From contig CM049318.1 in the NCBI GenBank assembly GCA_026874595.1, forward strand, positions 5,967,741 through 6,031,740: DNA of 64,000 nucleotides. The letters are read 5' to 3'. Origin of the DNA: Sipunculus nudus. Its lineage: Eukaryota > Annelida > Sipuncula > Golfingiida > Sipunculidae. The stretch's first letter is position 1. Each line of letters opens with the position of its first letter. Shown here one piece after another: positions 48,444 through 58,859 of the stretch. Both the position numbers and the translations under genes were made by a program. The notes under the pieces were generated by a model that saw only the letters and a program-made list of their open reading frames with translations, was not told where the DNA came from and made no database searches.

Positions 48444-49238
48444 CTACTGGAAACCGAAATCCAGCACCACGCGTTTACGATCGTGCAGCTGGTATTGTCC
48501 AAGTTCAATTGTATGAGCTTCCTGGATTAAGTCCAGCACCATCATTACTGCTTTTAATGGTGTCGACTCTAAAACATCACAGTCGAGGAGCGACACAGGT
48601 CCTTGCACAGTGCACTGCATGCATTGATTAACAGTTGTTTGTCCTCTGGTGATGTCATCACCTCGAGGTAATGGTATAGAAACTGGCGTATTCTCATAAG
48701 CTGTTTCGCATTTGTGTTTCGTCGGGAGAGAGTCGAACGGTGTTCTCAGACTCCGACCGTAACTGATCAGGTTGTTCAGCTCCTCCCTCGCTGTCGCTGG
48801 AATATAGCTTTGCGGCCAACTCGTTGTATTCTTTCTCGACAATATCAAGGAACTGGTCCCGGGGCATTGAGACCTCTGAAGTGGCTGGTGCAACGGGGCT
48901 TGGGTGTGGATAGGGTAAGGTGGTGCTGATGGTACTGGACGGTGGGGGGTGGTCGGGGGAGCGACAACTGCCCCACATGGGCGAGGGTGATGGTGTTTGA
49001 CTGAGCCAGGCATTGCAACTAGGTAGGGGGATGGTGGGGGCGGTGGGGGGTGAAGAAGGTGGCTGGTCAAACCGGATAACGTCGTATAGGCCGGAGGGGG
49101 ATCGTTGCACCCGCCTACCTTCAAGGGTCCCGTTACCTCCATGGACGCTGGCGGTGCTGACGGTACTTGTGTGATCGAGGTCCCTGGCTGCGGGTAGACT
49201 ATGGCCGTGATCTTGTGTTCGTTTCTTTTTGGCGACAC
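48444..49238 (-). pseudogene. Candidate viral-type proline-rich frame with late-domain motifs
   Basis: This frame has 264 codons and stays open about 150 bases further upstream, overlapping the 49199-49507 frame in a different phase. It carries PSAP at residues 26-29 and 103-106, PPAY at 48-51 and poly-Pro runs. PSAP and PPxY are late-domain motifs by which enveloped viruses and retroviral Gag recruit Tsg101 and Nedd4 ligases. The last 50 residues look globular and hydrophobic. Because a second frame (48694-49110) looks more protein-like in the middle, the region may be one frameshifted gene. Proline-rich cellular proteins can also carry these motifs. No family is recognised. Confidence 0.4.
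48694..49110 (-). pseudogene. Overlapping frame, acidic C-terminal half
   Basis: This 138-codon frame overlaps the 264-codon frame entirely. Its first half is Pro/Ser-rich (with a PTAP word near residue 22), and its second half is acidic and helical-looking (DQFLDIVEKEYNELAAKLYS, then Ser/Glu-rich). That switch suggests either a genuine overlapping gene, as in P genes of negative-strand RNA viruses, or a frameshifted single gene. It cannot be settled by eye. Confidence 0.35.
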
Positions 49239-49507
49239 TTCGGGGCTTGACAGTGACCAGTAGTGACCAGGCTCTGGGGTGGACGATCGGCGTCGGCTGA
49301 CAGTACAGGAGGAACGGCGGCGCTTGGTGTGACTGCGTTTGCTACCGCTAGATCCGCCGTTTTTTCTGACAACATCTCGTTGATCCCGGTGAGGATTTCT
49401 GGCTCTGATGTGTCTTCCACATCATCCTTGGTTTCGTGATCTGCACGTGGAGGGCGGCGAAGCTTCATCCGTCTCAACAAGTTGACAATTTTCTTTTTGA
49501 TGCCCAT
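49199..49507 (-). pseudogene. N-terminal frame of the minus-strand cluster
   Basis: The ATG at 49507 opens 102 codons beginning MGIKKK with a basic patch through about residue 24, then an acidic Ser/Glu stretch and an Ala/Val/Pro-rich part. A Gly at position 2 followed by Lys could allow N-myristoylation and membrane binding, as in matrix-type proteins, but position 6 is not the preferred Ser/Thr. The frame overlaps the next one (minus-one phase). A TATA-type promoter lies 50-60 bp upstream. Another ATG 7 bases earlier is in a different frame. Confidence 0.4.
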
Positions 49508-49557
49508 CGTTCATGGTTGAGAAAGCAGTGGAGAATAGGGAAATCAGGCGGGAATAA

Positions 49558-49628
49558 ACTTTTATACCTAAACATGGACTGGGCGTGGGGGATGGGTAGG
49601 AGGGAAACCGTAGCGATCAACCAATCAG
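49558..49628 (-). promoter_or_regulatory. TATA / GC-box / CCAAT promoter for the minus-strand cluster
   Basis: Read on the minus strand, from upstream to downstream: an inverted CCAAT box (CCAATCAG on plus, 49621-49628), a CCACGCCC GC/CACCC box (GGGCGTGGGG on plus, 49581-49590) and TATAAAAGT (49566-49558). The expected start would be near 49530, and the first in-frame ATG is at 49507. The order and spacing match a standard RNA polymerase II promoter, and the block is unlike nearby intron DNA. This supports a DNA-stage gene, a retroviral-type LTR or a captured gene rather than random frames. Confidence 0.5.
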
Positions 49629-49689
49629 CGCACGTTTCATACATCCTATCACCCTCGGAAGTAAAGTAAAATAATTCACAGTCAAAGCT

Positions 49690-50620
49690 TCTAGAACATT
49701 CCACCGGAAATGTCATACAAAGAAGTATACACCGTACCGGAAGTATTACACAACACAGTAAATATAACATATATACAGTTTTATTTGGATCAAAACAATT
49801 GTTTTTTTTTTTGTATATAATACTGGAATTTCGATATTTTCGGTTTTTATCCGTTAATCTGTGCTTAACATGTGGAAAAATATGATATTTAAGCAACCGG
49901 AAGTAAAACCCGACCGGATGTCATAAAGGAAACTTGTTTTAAACATTTTTAAACGTTTTTAGTAAGAATGAAATAAAAGTAAAACATTTTTACAAAACTT
50001 TTCTGGTCTAAATAATATAAATTGTAGTATTTTCTATTTATCTGAGCCTACAAAGTGAAAAAGTATGATTACCGGAAATCATTTATGCAAATTAAATGTT
50101 TGTATTAAACATTTTAAACAAAATGAAACGTTTTTAGTTTGAATTAATGAAATTAAAATGATTTTTCAAAACTTTTCTGGTCAAAATCATGTAAATTATA
50201 GAATTTTCTTATAATTTGTGCCTTAAATAGTGGAAAAAAGAATGATTTTTCAGCTTACCGGAAGTAAGTGGGACAAATAAATTATTTCCGGAAGTCATTT
50301 ATTAGACTGAATAAACATTTTATTTTATGTGTTAGATAGAATTTAACGTTTTTTATACGAATTAATTAAATTAAAAACATAATAAGACTTTTCTGGTCTA
50401 AATAATGTAAATTATAATATTTTCTTAACCTTTGTGCTTAAAATAATTTAAAAAGTATGATATTCCAGTTTACTGGAAGTTAATGATGACAAATAAACTC
50501 TTTCCCGAAGTCATTTACAAAGGTTAAATAAACGTTTTTAAAAATGTTTAAATAAAATAGAGACTTTTTTAAATATAAAAACGTGTTTTTTTGGTCTTAA
50601 CAATGCACAAAAACTTACTA
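49690..50620. repeat. Degenerate roughly 175-215 bp tandem repeat with CCGGAAGT motifs
   Basis: Four units are marked by ACTTTTCTGGTCTAAATAAT-like words near 49996, 50170, 50385 and 50585. Each is preceded or followed by 'attttctta...tgtgcttaa' and one or two CCGGAAGT-type words (near 49736, 49898, 50257, 50287). It separates the two groups of minus-strand frames. CCGGAAGT is the ETS-factor site often found in animal promoters. Confidence 0.7.
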
Positions 50621-50662
50621 CAGTAAAATGCAACAAAGTCCTTCATCATCTTGTTTGTTCAG

Positions 50663-51310
50663 TCATTTAAGAATAGTTTGGAATTCACTGTCATCCCTTT
50701 TTTCTTCTGCGAACTTTGATTGTTCGATGCTCATTCGCGAACTGCAGGAACACAGGATCATGTGACGGTTTTTGTTGTCGAGATTAGGGCTTCCAGTTTT
50801 AACGCGTGAAGGCATCAGCACGTGTAAGATCTTAGCGGGCACAGCATCGTCGTCCACGACATGAACCAGCATGGCTAAGAACCTGGGCGCGGAGAAGGCT
50901 ACTTCTTGTACTTGAACGGGCGCGCAGTGTCGGCCGGAGAACACATCATGATAGAACAGGACTGCACTGTGTGTAGTATTCAGATTCCAGGTGAAACATT
51001 CCACATTGGGCTGTAAGATATGGAAGATGGGAGTTACATCAGCGGTGATACAGTCATTGCCGTACAGATACCGCATGACCGCACTTTGATTGTAGATACC
51101 ATTCCAGGAATCAGGCAGGGTCTTTGATTCCAGGAAATTGAATTTGATAGCATAGGTTATCAATTCGATGGCGCGGTTACTCAGTAGGAATCGGAAAATG
51201 CATGACGGGACTGTGAACGCGCTCCACCCGTTTTTCAGTTGATCCGGGGCGTGTTGTTTTGACCAATTTTCAGCCAGGAAGTATCGCCATGTGGTTTGAT
51301 GCGAGGTTGT
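50663..51310 (-). pseudogene. Minus-strand frame of unknown, possibly viral, protein (C-terminal part)
   Basis: The frame is open from about 51310 to the stop near 50663 and reads as a globular protein: hydrophobic and aromatic-rich, with words SWNGIYNQSAVMRYLYGNDC and VQVQEVAFSAPRFLAMLVHV, then a polar C-terminus. It is separated from the frame at 51311-51631 only by an in-frame TAA just after a sequence resembling a splice donor (GGTGAGTAA). So it is either an interrupted gene or exon plus read-through. No family is recognised, and the G+C is higher than in the flanking repeats. Confidence 0.4.
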
Positions 51311-51631
51311 TTACTCACCCGTTTTCAAATCAACCAGCGCTTCACGTTGCATGATGAGGATAAAATTTTTACCTTCATCCAAGAATGCGGCAATTTCTAG
51401 ACGTGCTCTCCAGAACATATCTTTAGGCGGGCTGCATTCTTTGTGTACGGAAGTTTCATCACAGCGGCTCAAATGGTGCAAGATCTTGGAGGCCCCATTA
51501 ATTTCTTCCAGAGTCCATTTTTCTTTGTGACAGAATTTTAAGAAATCAGTAGCCTCTTTTTCCGGGGGATTGGTTTTCACCAGGTAGACCGTACTAAGAA
51601 TACGCGATTTCGGTACACCGCATTTCAGCAT
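51311..51631 (-). pseudogene. Minus-strand frame of unknown, possibly viral, protein (middle part)
   Basis: This frame has 106 codons, with protein-like text such as DFLKFCHKEKWTLEEINGAS and FWRARLEIAAFLDEGKNFIL. Its N-terminal side overlaps the frame at 51594-51953 at a run of six A residues, in another phase, so a one-base indel in the homopolymer is a likely break. It ends in TAA in frame with the next segment (50663-51310). Confidence 0.4.
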
Positions 51632-51953
51632 GGCATTGACAGCACGAATTTGTTCTTTTTTTCAGCGCGTCGACCACGGTTGTCATTGTATCGGTGTGTT
51701 TCTCGTAATCAGCATACCCTTGCCACAATTCGAAATCGGGTAGAGATTTCTTGGGTTGTGGTGGTGTTTCAGTTTCCTTGGCGGAGGGTGGTGGGTCTTC
51801 AACGACCATCGGCTCCGGTTCTTTTACCGGTTCTTGCACGTTACCAGTCTTTGGTCCGGGGGTGGCACTTGGATCATCGTTAGCGGGTGGATGGGGTTTC
51901 ACAGCAAGGCGGGTTGTCCAAGGCTGGTTTCTTGTTTTCAAATATATGATCAA
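51594..51953 (-). pseudogene. Minus-strand frame of unknown, possibly viral, protein (N-terminal part)
   Basis: This frame has up to 119 codons with a Pro/Glu-rich linker (PVKEPEPMVVEDPPPSAKET) followed by LPDFELWQGYADYEKH. The likely real sequence ends near 51655 where the next frame takes over. Upstream it meets a stop at about 51974 and then unrelated DIRS-type sequence, so the 5' end of the gene is missing. Plus-strand frames across the same bases are shadows. Confidence 0.4.
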
Positions 51954-51999
51954 GAGGGCTCGGTTTCATTTGCGAGAAAAAAAAAATGGTGGAGTGGCA

Positions 52000-52440
52000 T
52001 TTTGCATAAATAAGCTCGTAAAGCATTCAAGGCAATCAACACCACAACCTGTCATTTTGCTCAAACCTTTCCCACAAAACGACAAACTTTGTGTCTTTAC
52101 ATGTTTACATGCATTTTTACAGAGAACTTTGCCATTCAGACAAAACAGTTGCTCGCAGCTTTTCTTAAGTTACACAAAACCTTTTGAACCTGTTGGTAAG
52201 GAAACCATCTCAAGATGGATAAAAACAGTTATGTGTCAAGCAGGGATTAATGTCGACACATTCAAACCGCACAGCACTAGAGCTGCATCTACAAGCAAAG
52301 CATTTGCTGCCAGTGTTCCATTAAATAGCATTTTAAAGGCAGCAGGATGGTCAAATAGCAACACGTTTGCTAAATATTATCACAAGGATTTGTTATCAGA
52401 CACAAAGAAGGAATTTGCCTGTGCCATATTAAATCAATAA
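52000..52440 (+). pseudogene. DIRS-type tyrosine recombinase, C-terminal fragment
   Basis: The frame ending at 52440 shows the tyrosine-recombinase core of DIRS-like retrotransposons: LFLSYTKPFEPV, then TISRWIKTVMCQAGI, an HxxR box (HSTR), AGWSNSNTFAKYYHKD with the GW position and the Tyr nucleophile. The first catalytic Arg and the upstream domain are missing. The frame runs further left (to 51751) only as antisense of the minus-strand cluster, so the real fragment starts near 51980-52010. No reverse transcriptase is found, so it is a truncated copy. DIRS elements copy through an RNA and integrate with this enzyme. Confidence 0.85.
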
Positions 52441-52718
52441 ATTAACTTACTAGTGGTAGATTTCTGTCTCATGCGTTCAGGGCATACCAGTCGTTGGTTG
52501 ATAGGTCTTGTCAAATCAGACCTTTTTTACATGATATATTTACATGGTAAACTTATATTTTAGTAGAACAGAGCAGGTAAGGGCTATGCACACATGCACG
52601 AATTTTCACTCATTCCTGTATGTTTATTTAATAAACTACTTTTTTTATCTTATGGTAGTGTTTGTGTTCATATCTGCTTTGAAATCTCGTAGAATCCCGT
52701 GATCTCAGATGAGAGTAA

Positions 52719-52978
52719 AATTTTAAAATTAAACGAGACTTACCTGTAAGTTGAAGTTTGATTGGAATTTTACTCTCATCTGGATCATAAGGGATTATAC
52801 GCCCTTACCCAAAATTATACTCCCACCCTTTCGTTCATATACAATATGAACACTCACCTTAAAAAAATGACCTCTTTGCATAAGCACGCACATCTGGTAT
52901 ACTCCCTTATGATCCAGGCGAGAGTAAAATTCCAATCAAACTTCAACTTACAGGTAAGTCTCGTTTAATTTTAAAATT
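52719..52978. repeat. 76 bp inverted repeat with 108 bp loop
   Basis: Arms are at 52719-52794 and 52903-52978, with two mismatches. It lies 280 bp after the recombinase frame, where DIRS elements carry terminal inverted or split repeats. The right arm contains CAGGTAAGT on the plus strand and the left arm its complement, a perfect 5' splice-site word. A transcript would form a long hairpin. It may be the end of the DIRS copy or a separate small element. Confidence 0.85.
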
Positions 52979-52984
52979 ACTTGA

Positions 52985-54020
52985 AATCGCCCAATCTCTT
53001 TGACTACTTACTGGGTACTTGTTAGGGACAAATGTTGGTCATTTTACCCCAGATTGTGGAAGTTTATCCATTAGTGGTAGAAATAATCTATGTCGCATAA
53101 ATCATTACCTTCGTGGGATGGTAGATATTATCCTAGATTTATCTGACTTTATTTTTTCTTATATTTTACCTTTAATAGTCTTCAGTAGTTCATTTTTCGT
53201 GATGCTAAAATCACAGGATACACTGTGCATTGTCGTTCTCGAATGAAACGTGTGTATACATGTAAATGCAGGTATGTTCTAACCGAGAACCAAGATACTA
53301 ATTCACTATTTCTGCTACCAAAATATCCATCGTATGGTTCTGTGTGGCATTATAAACATTGTAATGTATTCTTTGCAAATAAAAGTTGTGGATGCGGAAG
53401 ATCATCAAATCTGTTTGGACAAAAAAAATATCGCAGTCAAGTTGTATATAAAGGAATATTGTAGGTGTTTCCGCCCGCATGTCCTTTTTTAATAACATAA
53501 ATTGCCATGGTGAATGTCTGGTCTAGACACCACCGAGTAGGACAACACCTCTGTAATGTGTTTTGTAGTGTACTTGAGTCCGTGTTTTTAAGACCGCTGA
53601 CACAATTTATACTCCAGTTAGGCGTGTGAATCTACCTGATTTTGTAGAAAAGTTTTGGATTAATGAATAAAACTATATAATTATATAATAAATGCAGATA
53701 TGTGAATATTTCATTAATGATGCAGTTAGTATGGACGATTGTATAATCCTTTGATAATTATTTGTAGGGTTTTATGAAAGTCTGCTACATACCAATTCAT
53801 TTAGTTTATAATACATTATGTTTTGGTCATAATTATATTTAGGTTGAATGAAATCTACTATGTAGGTTATCATTGGAGGTCTTATCAACTACACATGTCT
53901 GTTGTAGCAGTACATAAGCAACAATATATAAATCAACAATCTGTTAGTTCATTACCGTTATTAATTAATATAATCTGTATTAACGTATGATAACAGCAAT
54001 TTCTTTAAAGATTTAATGCT
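52985..54020. other. Stretch after the inverted repeat, no gene recognised
   Basis: AT-rich. Open frames of 75 and 79 codons (53019-53246, 53225-53464) have no recognised domain or splice context. Confidence 0.45.
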
Positions 54021-54044
54021 TACTTAACTAAGTATTATGTACAC

Positions 54045-54365
54045 CCGCAAAATTCCATTCCGGTTTCGGACTACGTGAAAGGAGCTTACACGTGATAATT
54101 CTGGTGTCAACCAGGCTCGGTGGATCACTCCTGCGGGTGCTGGTGTCATTGCTGGGTCATCATACCGAAGAACTTCCGTAAAGGGCGCACTCAGTTGTGA
54201 GTGAACACGACCGTTGGGCATAGTCTCCCCATTAAGCCTGCAGAGTGCTCGCCCTGGGTTTGGGCCGACCGTGAAAAAGCTCACTGCTTCGGCTGATATT
54301 CGAACTCACGATCTCCCGGCTTTGAGCCCTGTGCTCAACTCCTGAGCAACAGAGGCCTGTATGTT
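54045..54365 (-). repeat. tRNA-derived SINE copy, long form
   Basis: On the minus strand it begins with a tRNA-like head (TTGCTCAGGAGTTGAGCACA, then GATCGTGAGTTCGAATATC as B box), followed by a body that matches 11885-11965 (CGGTCGG, CCAGGGCGAGCACTCTGCAG). It is the fuller copy of that family. Confidence 0.65.
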
Positions 54366-54779
54366 AACAGAAATTATTATTATTCCTTGAGCCTGGCAAG
54401 GAATATTTAGACTGGTATACCGCTCTATTCTGGCGTTTAGCCGATCATAGAGACGGGCGTACAACGCCATCTTAGGTACTCCCAGTTGCAACTCCTGACT
54501 TACCGATTGACTCAGACTGGTTCCGACTCCGATATGCACGCTCATACCGGTTGTCATGGACGCTCACGCGGTTCCGGTTGATTATCCATGAGGAGTTCTT
54601 GTAAAAAAAACTTTTTTGAGTCACTTGAAGCGATATATCGGTATGTCATTAACGGATTATGATCATACTATAGAAAACCATATCAAAGGAAAATTTATTG
54701 TCCCCACCCATAATGTAAAACAAACTATGTACCCTAGATATTTGTGAAAATACAGGATATTTTATAAGCTTTTTATACA

Positions 54780-55292
54780 TAGGGAATACCGATTTAAGTT
54801 ATTCAGGCTGTGATTGAAAAATGATTATAGACTGTGGCTATAAGCACGAAACTTTTTAACTGGCTTGAAATCTAACATATTAGAGCAGAACATTGGCTTC
54901 TCTAAATTTATTGTTATGGGAAACATGACCAAATTTTGACACAGGCCTGGTTTTTAGAAACCACGACGCTAGCTTGTTAGCAAAAAATGGTTAAACCAAT
55001 AATTGTCATAACCCCTTAACTGGAACTTTATTTTATGGGAAAACCACTTAACCACTCTCTTGAAGTGAACACTAATTATAAATACAACAATATCCTTTTT
55101 GACGTGCGGTTTTAAGGTTACATGGGTAATTGTACTATTTATTTGGGATTACAATAGATTTGCAATAATCATGAGATTGTCGAGCAGACTCTTGTCTATT
55201 TTTTTTAAATACATGTATTGGTTATAAAAGATGATAAAACCTGCTTATTGTTTAAGCTTTTTTATGTGTATAGAAATCGTGTACCTTCGGTG
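54780..55292 (+). repeat. Upstream part of the unrecognised-exon block, module-2 copy
   Basis: Matches 14200-14760 in order. It leads straight into the exon A homology at 55293. Confidence 0.6.
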
Positions 55293-55447
55293 GGCGTGGT
55301 GACATCTGCTGCACATGCCACATGTAGCTGCGCTTAGAATATTTGTATCTACACATTCTGCCAAGGATTCGACACGGGTTGTACAACATATGTTCTTGTG
55401 GGTGGTGATGGAGGTCACCAGGAGCTATGGAAGTTATCATAGACGAC
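55293..55447 (+). pseudogene. Unrecognised gene fragment, exon A copy (broken)
   Basis: It matches 14776-14924 and ends at a donor in the same place (GAC|GTGAGT). The most similar frame reads VLVGGDGGHQELWKLS and then a TAG (55440-55442), and upstream the frame shifts. No exon B copy follows; a TCTAGAC/GGTGGCGCCACC repeat lies there. It sits 3.11 kb before CUB9, as exon A sits 3.31 kb before CUB3. Confidence 0.5.
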
Positions 55448-55969
55448 GTGAGTAACGTCAGGCATCACATTATATTCTTTCTTCAATCTAGGGGTATGGT
55501 AAGATGATTTGTATAAATCATTCTGTTTAATTTTCATACTTTTTAGCGAACCTGTGAGCTTGTGCGATGCTGCTGCGTCGCCCGTCGTGCGTCTGTGCGT
55601 CGTGCGGTGTGCGTCGTGCATCCTTTGTACGTTAACCATAGCTATCTAAAAAAGAGACAGGAGCTAGCATCACCATTTTTTTTTGCAAATAAATAGTCAT
55701 CTGAAAACTCTTTTGTTTATTTTTTGCTAACTGCATTTTCTGAGATAGGGAAAGAGCTAAAAATCTTTAAAATCCTCTTCTCCGAAATTGTCCAGCCAAA
55801 TTGTCCAATATTTCACAGAAATGATCCCTGGAACATTGTTTGTTGGAATGGTTCCAGTTCGGAGATTTTCGGCCGAGTTACAGGAGGTTGAACTTAGTAA
55901 AAAAACTGTCCAAAAAAAGCACACTCAAATTAAAATCTCAGAAACGGCTAGAGCTATCATCACCAAATT

Positions 55970-56460
55970 TTACGCCAATGATTGTCACATATGTCATATC
56001 TGAAATTGAGTTATTGGTGGCGCCACCTACATTGATCTGTTTTTTACAAGCGAAAATGTAATTTTAGACTCATCTAGCTTATACACTGTTTTAAGATGAA
56101 ACTGTCAAGCTGATTTGTTTACACTTTACAAGAATTATTCTATGGTAAGGTTCTGCCAGTTTTATAAGAATAGATTGAGTAAATGCAGCTTTATAAAAGC
56201 AGTGTAGCCAATTGAAAAAGGCTTTCTGTGTTCGAAAACGGATTTGAGGTCCCTTAAGAGGTCACTCAGTACAACAAAGTGGGGTCCATGGCAACTTACC
56301 TGGCTCTGTCTGGTGTCTAGATAAAGTGTCTAGACGTCTAGATACAGCGTCTATACGTCTAGAAACAATGTCTAGACGCAGAATTCCCAGATTATTGGAA
56401 CTATATCTTTCAATTGTTTAAAAAAACTCGGTTTGCAATTTTAGTAAATCTGTGACCTAA
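55970..56460 (+). repeat. Dispersed repeat with TCTAGACGTCTAGA palindromes, copy 2
   Basis: Copy of 5430-5930: GGTGGCGCCACC near 56018, then TCTAGACGTCTAGA near 56330 and decayed versions after it. Confidence 0.75.
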
Positions 56461-58498
56461 TGCAATGGTGTCAAGTCGTCCGTCTTCCGTCTTCCGTCGT
56501 GCGTCATAGCTATCTCAAAAGGGCAGGAGCTAACATCACCAATTTTTTTTTTGCAAAAAAATTTGTCATCTAAAAAATTCTATTGGATTTTGCTTATTTC
56601 TGCGCTTACTGCATTTTCTTAGGTTTTATACGGAAGCAGCTAAAAACATTAAAAAAATGTTCTTTGCCGAAACATGCTGCCATATTGTCCGTTCATCTGT
56701 CCCAATAATCTTCCCTGGCGAAAAGAACATATACGAAATATCCTGACTGATACATCCTAGTTTAAAATGTCCTAGTCCGAAACTTGCAGGTCTGAAACGT
56801 CCATTTTGCTGAAATCATAATGGCTAGGGTAGATATGCAGGACATAATTTTAAAAATGAACCTCCATTCATACTCCCAAACTTAGCGCAGGTTTGCATTA
56901 TGGCTGTAGGCCTTGTTCATATTTCTAGTAGAATACTCGCTTACCTGACTGTATTTCATCGGAGATATAGCGATGACATAACCGTTGGACCTAGAAACAC
57001 CTAACTTGAAATTCATAGAGGCTTTAAACAATCTTTGGAAACCTAATGTTAGGTAGCTGCGACCTATATCTTTCGAGTTATGGGACTTATTTGTGCACCC
57101 TAGAATAATTATAAAGTTAGGCATTAGCTCCAGTATCCAAAAAATTAATGAATGGATTTTCATGATTCTTTGCTTTGTTTGTTGATTTTAAAGAGAGTTT
57201 AGTCAGATGGTCAAATCAGGTTGTTTCAACTACATGTCTTTCAAATGACGGCTATCGCATGAGTTTCTCAGCTGGCGTTTCATCTAGTGTCCTGAAACCT
57301 TTTTGCATTCGCTTAAGAGTCGTGATGTTTATACTATGGACGCAATTTTATCCTCTAATTTTGAGACAGCTAAATTATATTAAAATTGTCAGCTTCCGAA
57401 CTGTATGTTCATTTAGAGGCTGGTGTGTCTATTGATCATAAATTGATTCATCAGTCGCTGCGTCACACGTGTTACACATATTTGTTCCCTCTATTTGGTG
57501 CACGCCGCTAAAACCCTTTTACCTTGTGAGACTGGGAACCCGTTTGGCAGGTAGACCTGAGCTCTGTAATGTACTATCAATGTATTCATTGTTCCTTAGC
57601 CACTGCCCTGTGTACATGAGTGGAAATGCAATGTGTGTGCCACCAAAAACCACATCATCTCTACGTTACCATGTTAAACCAAAGGCAACCCGGCCGGTCA
57701 CTTTGTAAGGACAGCCTTATTGCCAGGGTAATGGTAAGGGACAGCGTTTGTCGGGTGGCAACCAGCAGGTACGGTAGATTCCGGGCCTTGTCACATAGTC
57801 CAAAACCGAAATGAAACAAGACGGATGTATAAACTCTGATTAAAAATTAGATAAGTCAGCATTAAAATGGCGGCAGATACCTCACCACAAGAGAATCTTA
57901 GCCGGACCCGTAAATAATACACTAACAATAGAATACATCTTATATAGAATATATATACAATGATTTTACAATATGTACATATTGTTTCTTGAATGGAAGC
58001 TTTGTATACCCAGGCACTAAACATCGTGTGGTTAATATCAGTACAAGATCAATTTCTCATAACATTACATTTAATGTGTGCTTTTCCAAGAGTAGGCTAG
58101 GTACAAGGATGAGGACGGACTCAGTTATGGATTCCTCGGCATATCCCGTTTTCTACGCGGATGTATATTGATTCGACAACTGGCTTTACATTCAAATCCA
58201 TCTATGTACTGATATTCTTTGACAGTAGTTTTAAGCCGATAACATTCTCTGTTACCGCATGTTTGAACAATTTCGCTTGTAAGTCTGAATTGTATCGATT
58301 TATATTTTAAATAGACTTAAGTAGCGTCTTAAGATTCCGTCCCCCACCCCATCCCCGTTTTACTCTGTCCACCATTGTCTATTTTATCGTTCTCATGTTA
58401 TGACAACTTTCCCAGCTGCTTAAAAAATGAGCTACACGTTTTATACGATTTTTACACATTTTAGCAAGTTGCCAACAGAAGGCAAATTAAGTTACTAT

Positions 58499-58500
<2 letters not shown>
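56461..58500. other. Spacer before CUB9, mostly repeats
   Basis: 56680-56900 resembles 6085-6250 (shared 'ttaaaatgtcctagtccgaaacttgcagg'). 57797-57885 resembles the 39750-39840 promoter-like segment. The rest, including a GC-richer part at 57470-57720, shows no recognisable exon. Confidence 0.5.

Positions 58501-58501
<1 letters not shown>

Positions 58502-58538
<37 letters not shown>
58502..58538. repeat. (TA)n microsatellite
   Basis: Lies 18 bp before the CUB9 acceptor. Confidence 0.96.
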
Positions 58539-58542
<4 letters not shown>

Positions 58543-58556
58543 GTGATTATTTACAG

Positions 58557-58690
58557 GCTGTGGGGTCATAAACTCATCAATGATAATCACAGGGAATCCA
58601 ACAGAAGGCCTTATTGCATCTCCTGGTTATCCTAACGGTTATAGAGGCTGGTTAGAATGTTATTGGATCTTGGTGGCAAATGAGACTGAG
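58557..58690 (+). CDS. CUB9, first-half exon
   Basis: The exon lies between ATTTACAG and GTATGTAC. It codes for GCGVINSSMIITG, GLIASPGYPNGY and LECYWILVA, is intact, and copies CUB3 first half. If the locus is expressed this exon could still be used, but the partner exon is broken. Confidence 0.9.
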
Positions 58691-58859
58691 GTATGTACTG
58701 CTGACAACTCTCTTCAATGCCTTGAAAACGGTGGCAAACAATTCATTTTACATGATAATCCAAACTGTAACCATAAAATTGTCATAGTATTGATGAATAC
58801 AAATTTATATTAAGGTGGTGATTTTTTAAGATTAACACTTCTTATCATTATTAACAAAG

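Noticed and set aside
48314-48631. 105-codon plus-strand frame
   Set aside because: Shadow of the minus-strand 264-codon frame.
48444-49507. Assignment to a named virus family (rhabdovirus-like matrix or phosphoprotein, retroviral Gag)
   Set aside because: Late-domain motifs, Met-Gly start and frame overlap are suggestive but not diagnostic; no fold or catalytic motif is seen, so no family name is given.
49474-49896. 140-codon minus-strand frame over the promoter
   Set aside because: It crosses the TATA/CCAAT block and AT-rich repeat DNA and shows no protein-like composition; the ATG at 49507 in another frame is better placed.
51751-51990. N-terminal part of the 229-codon plus-strand frame ending at 52440
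   Set aside because: This part is antisense to the minus-strand cluster and has no recombinase similarity; only the part after about 52000 does.
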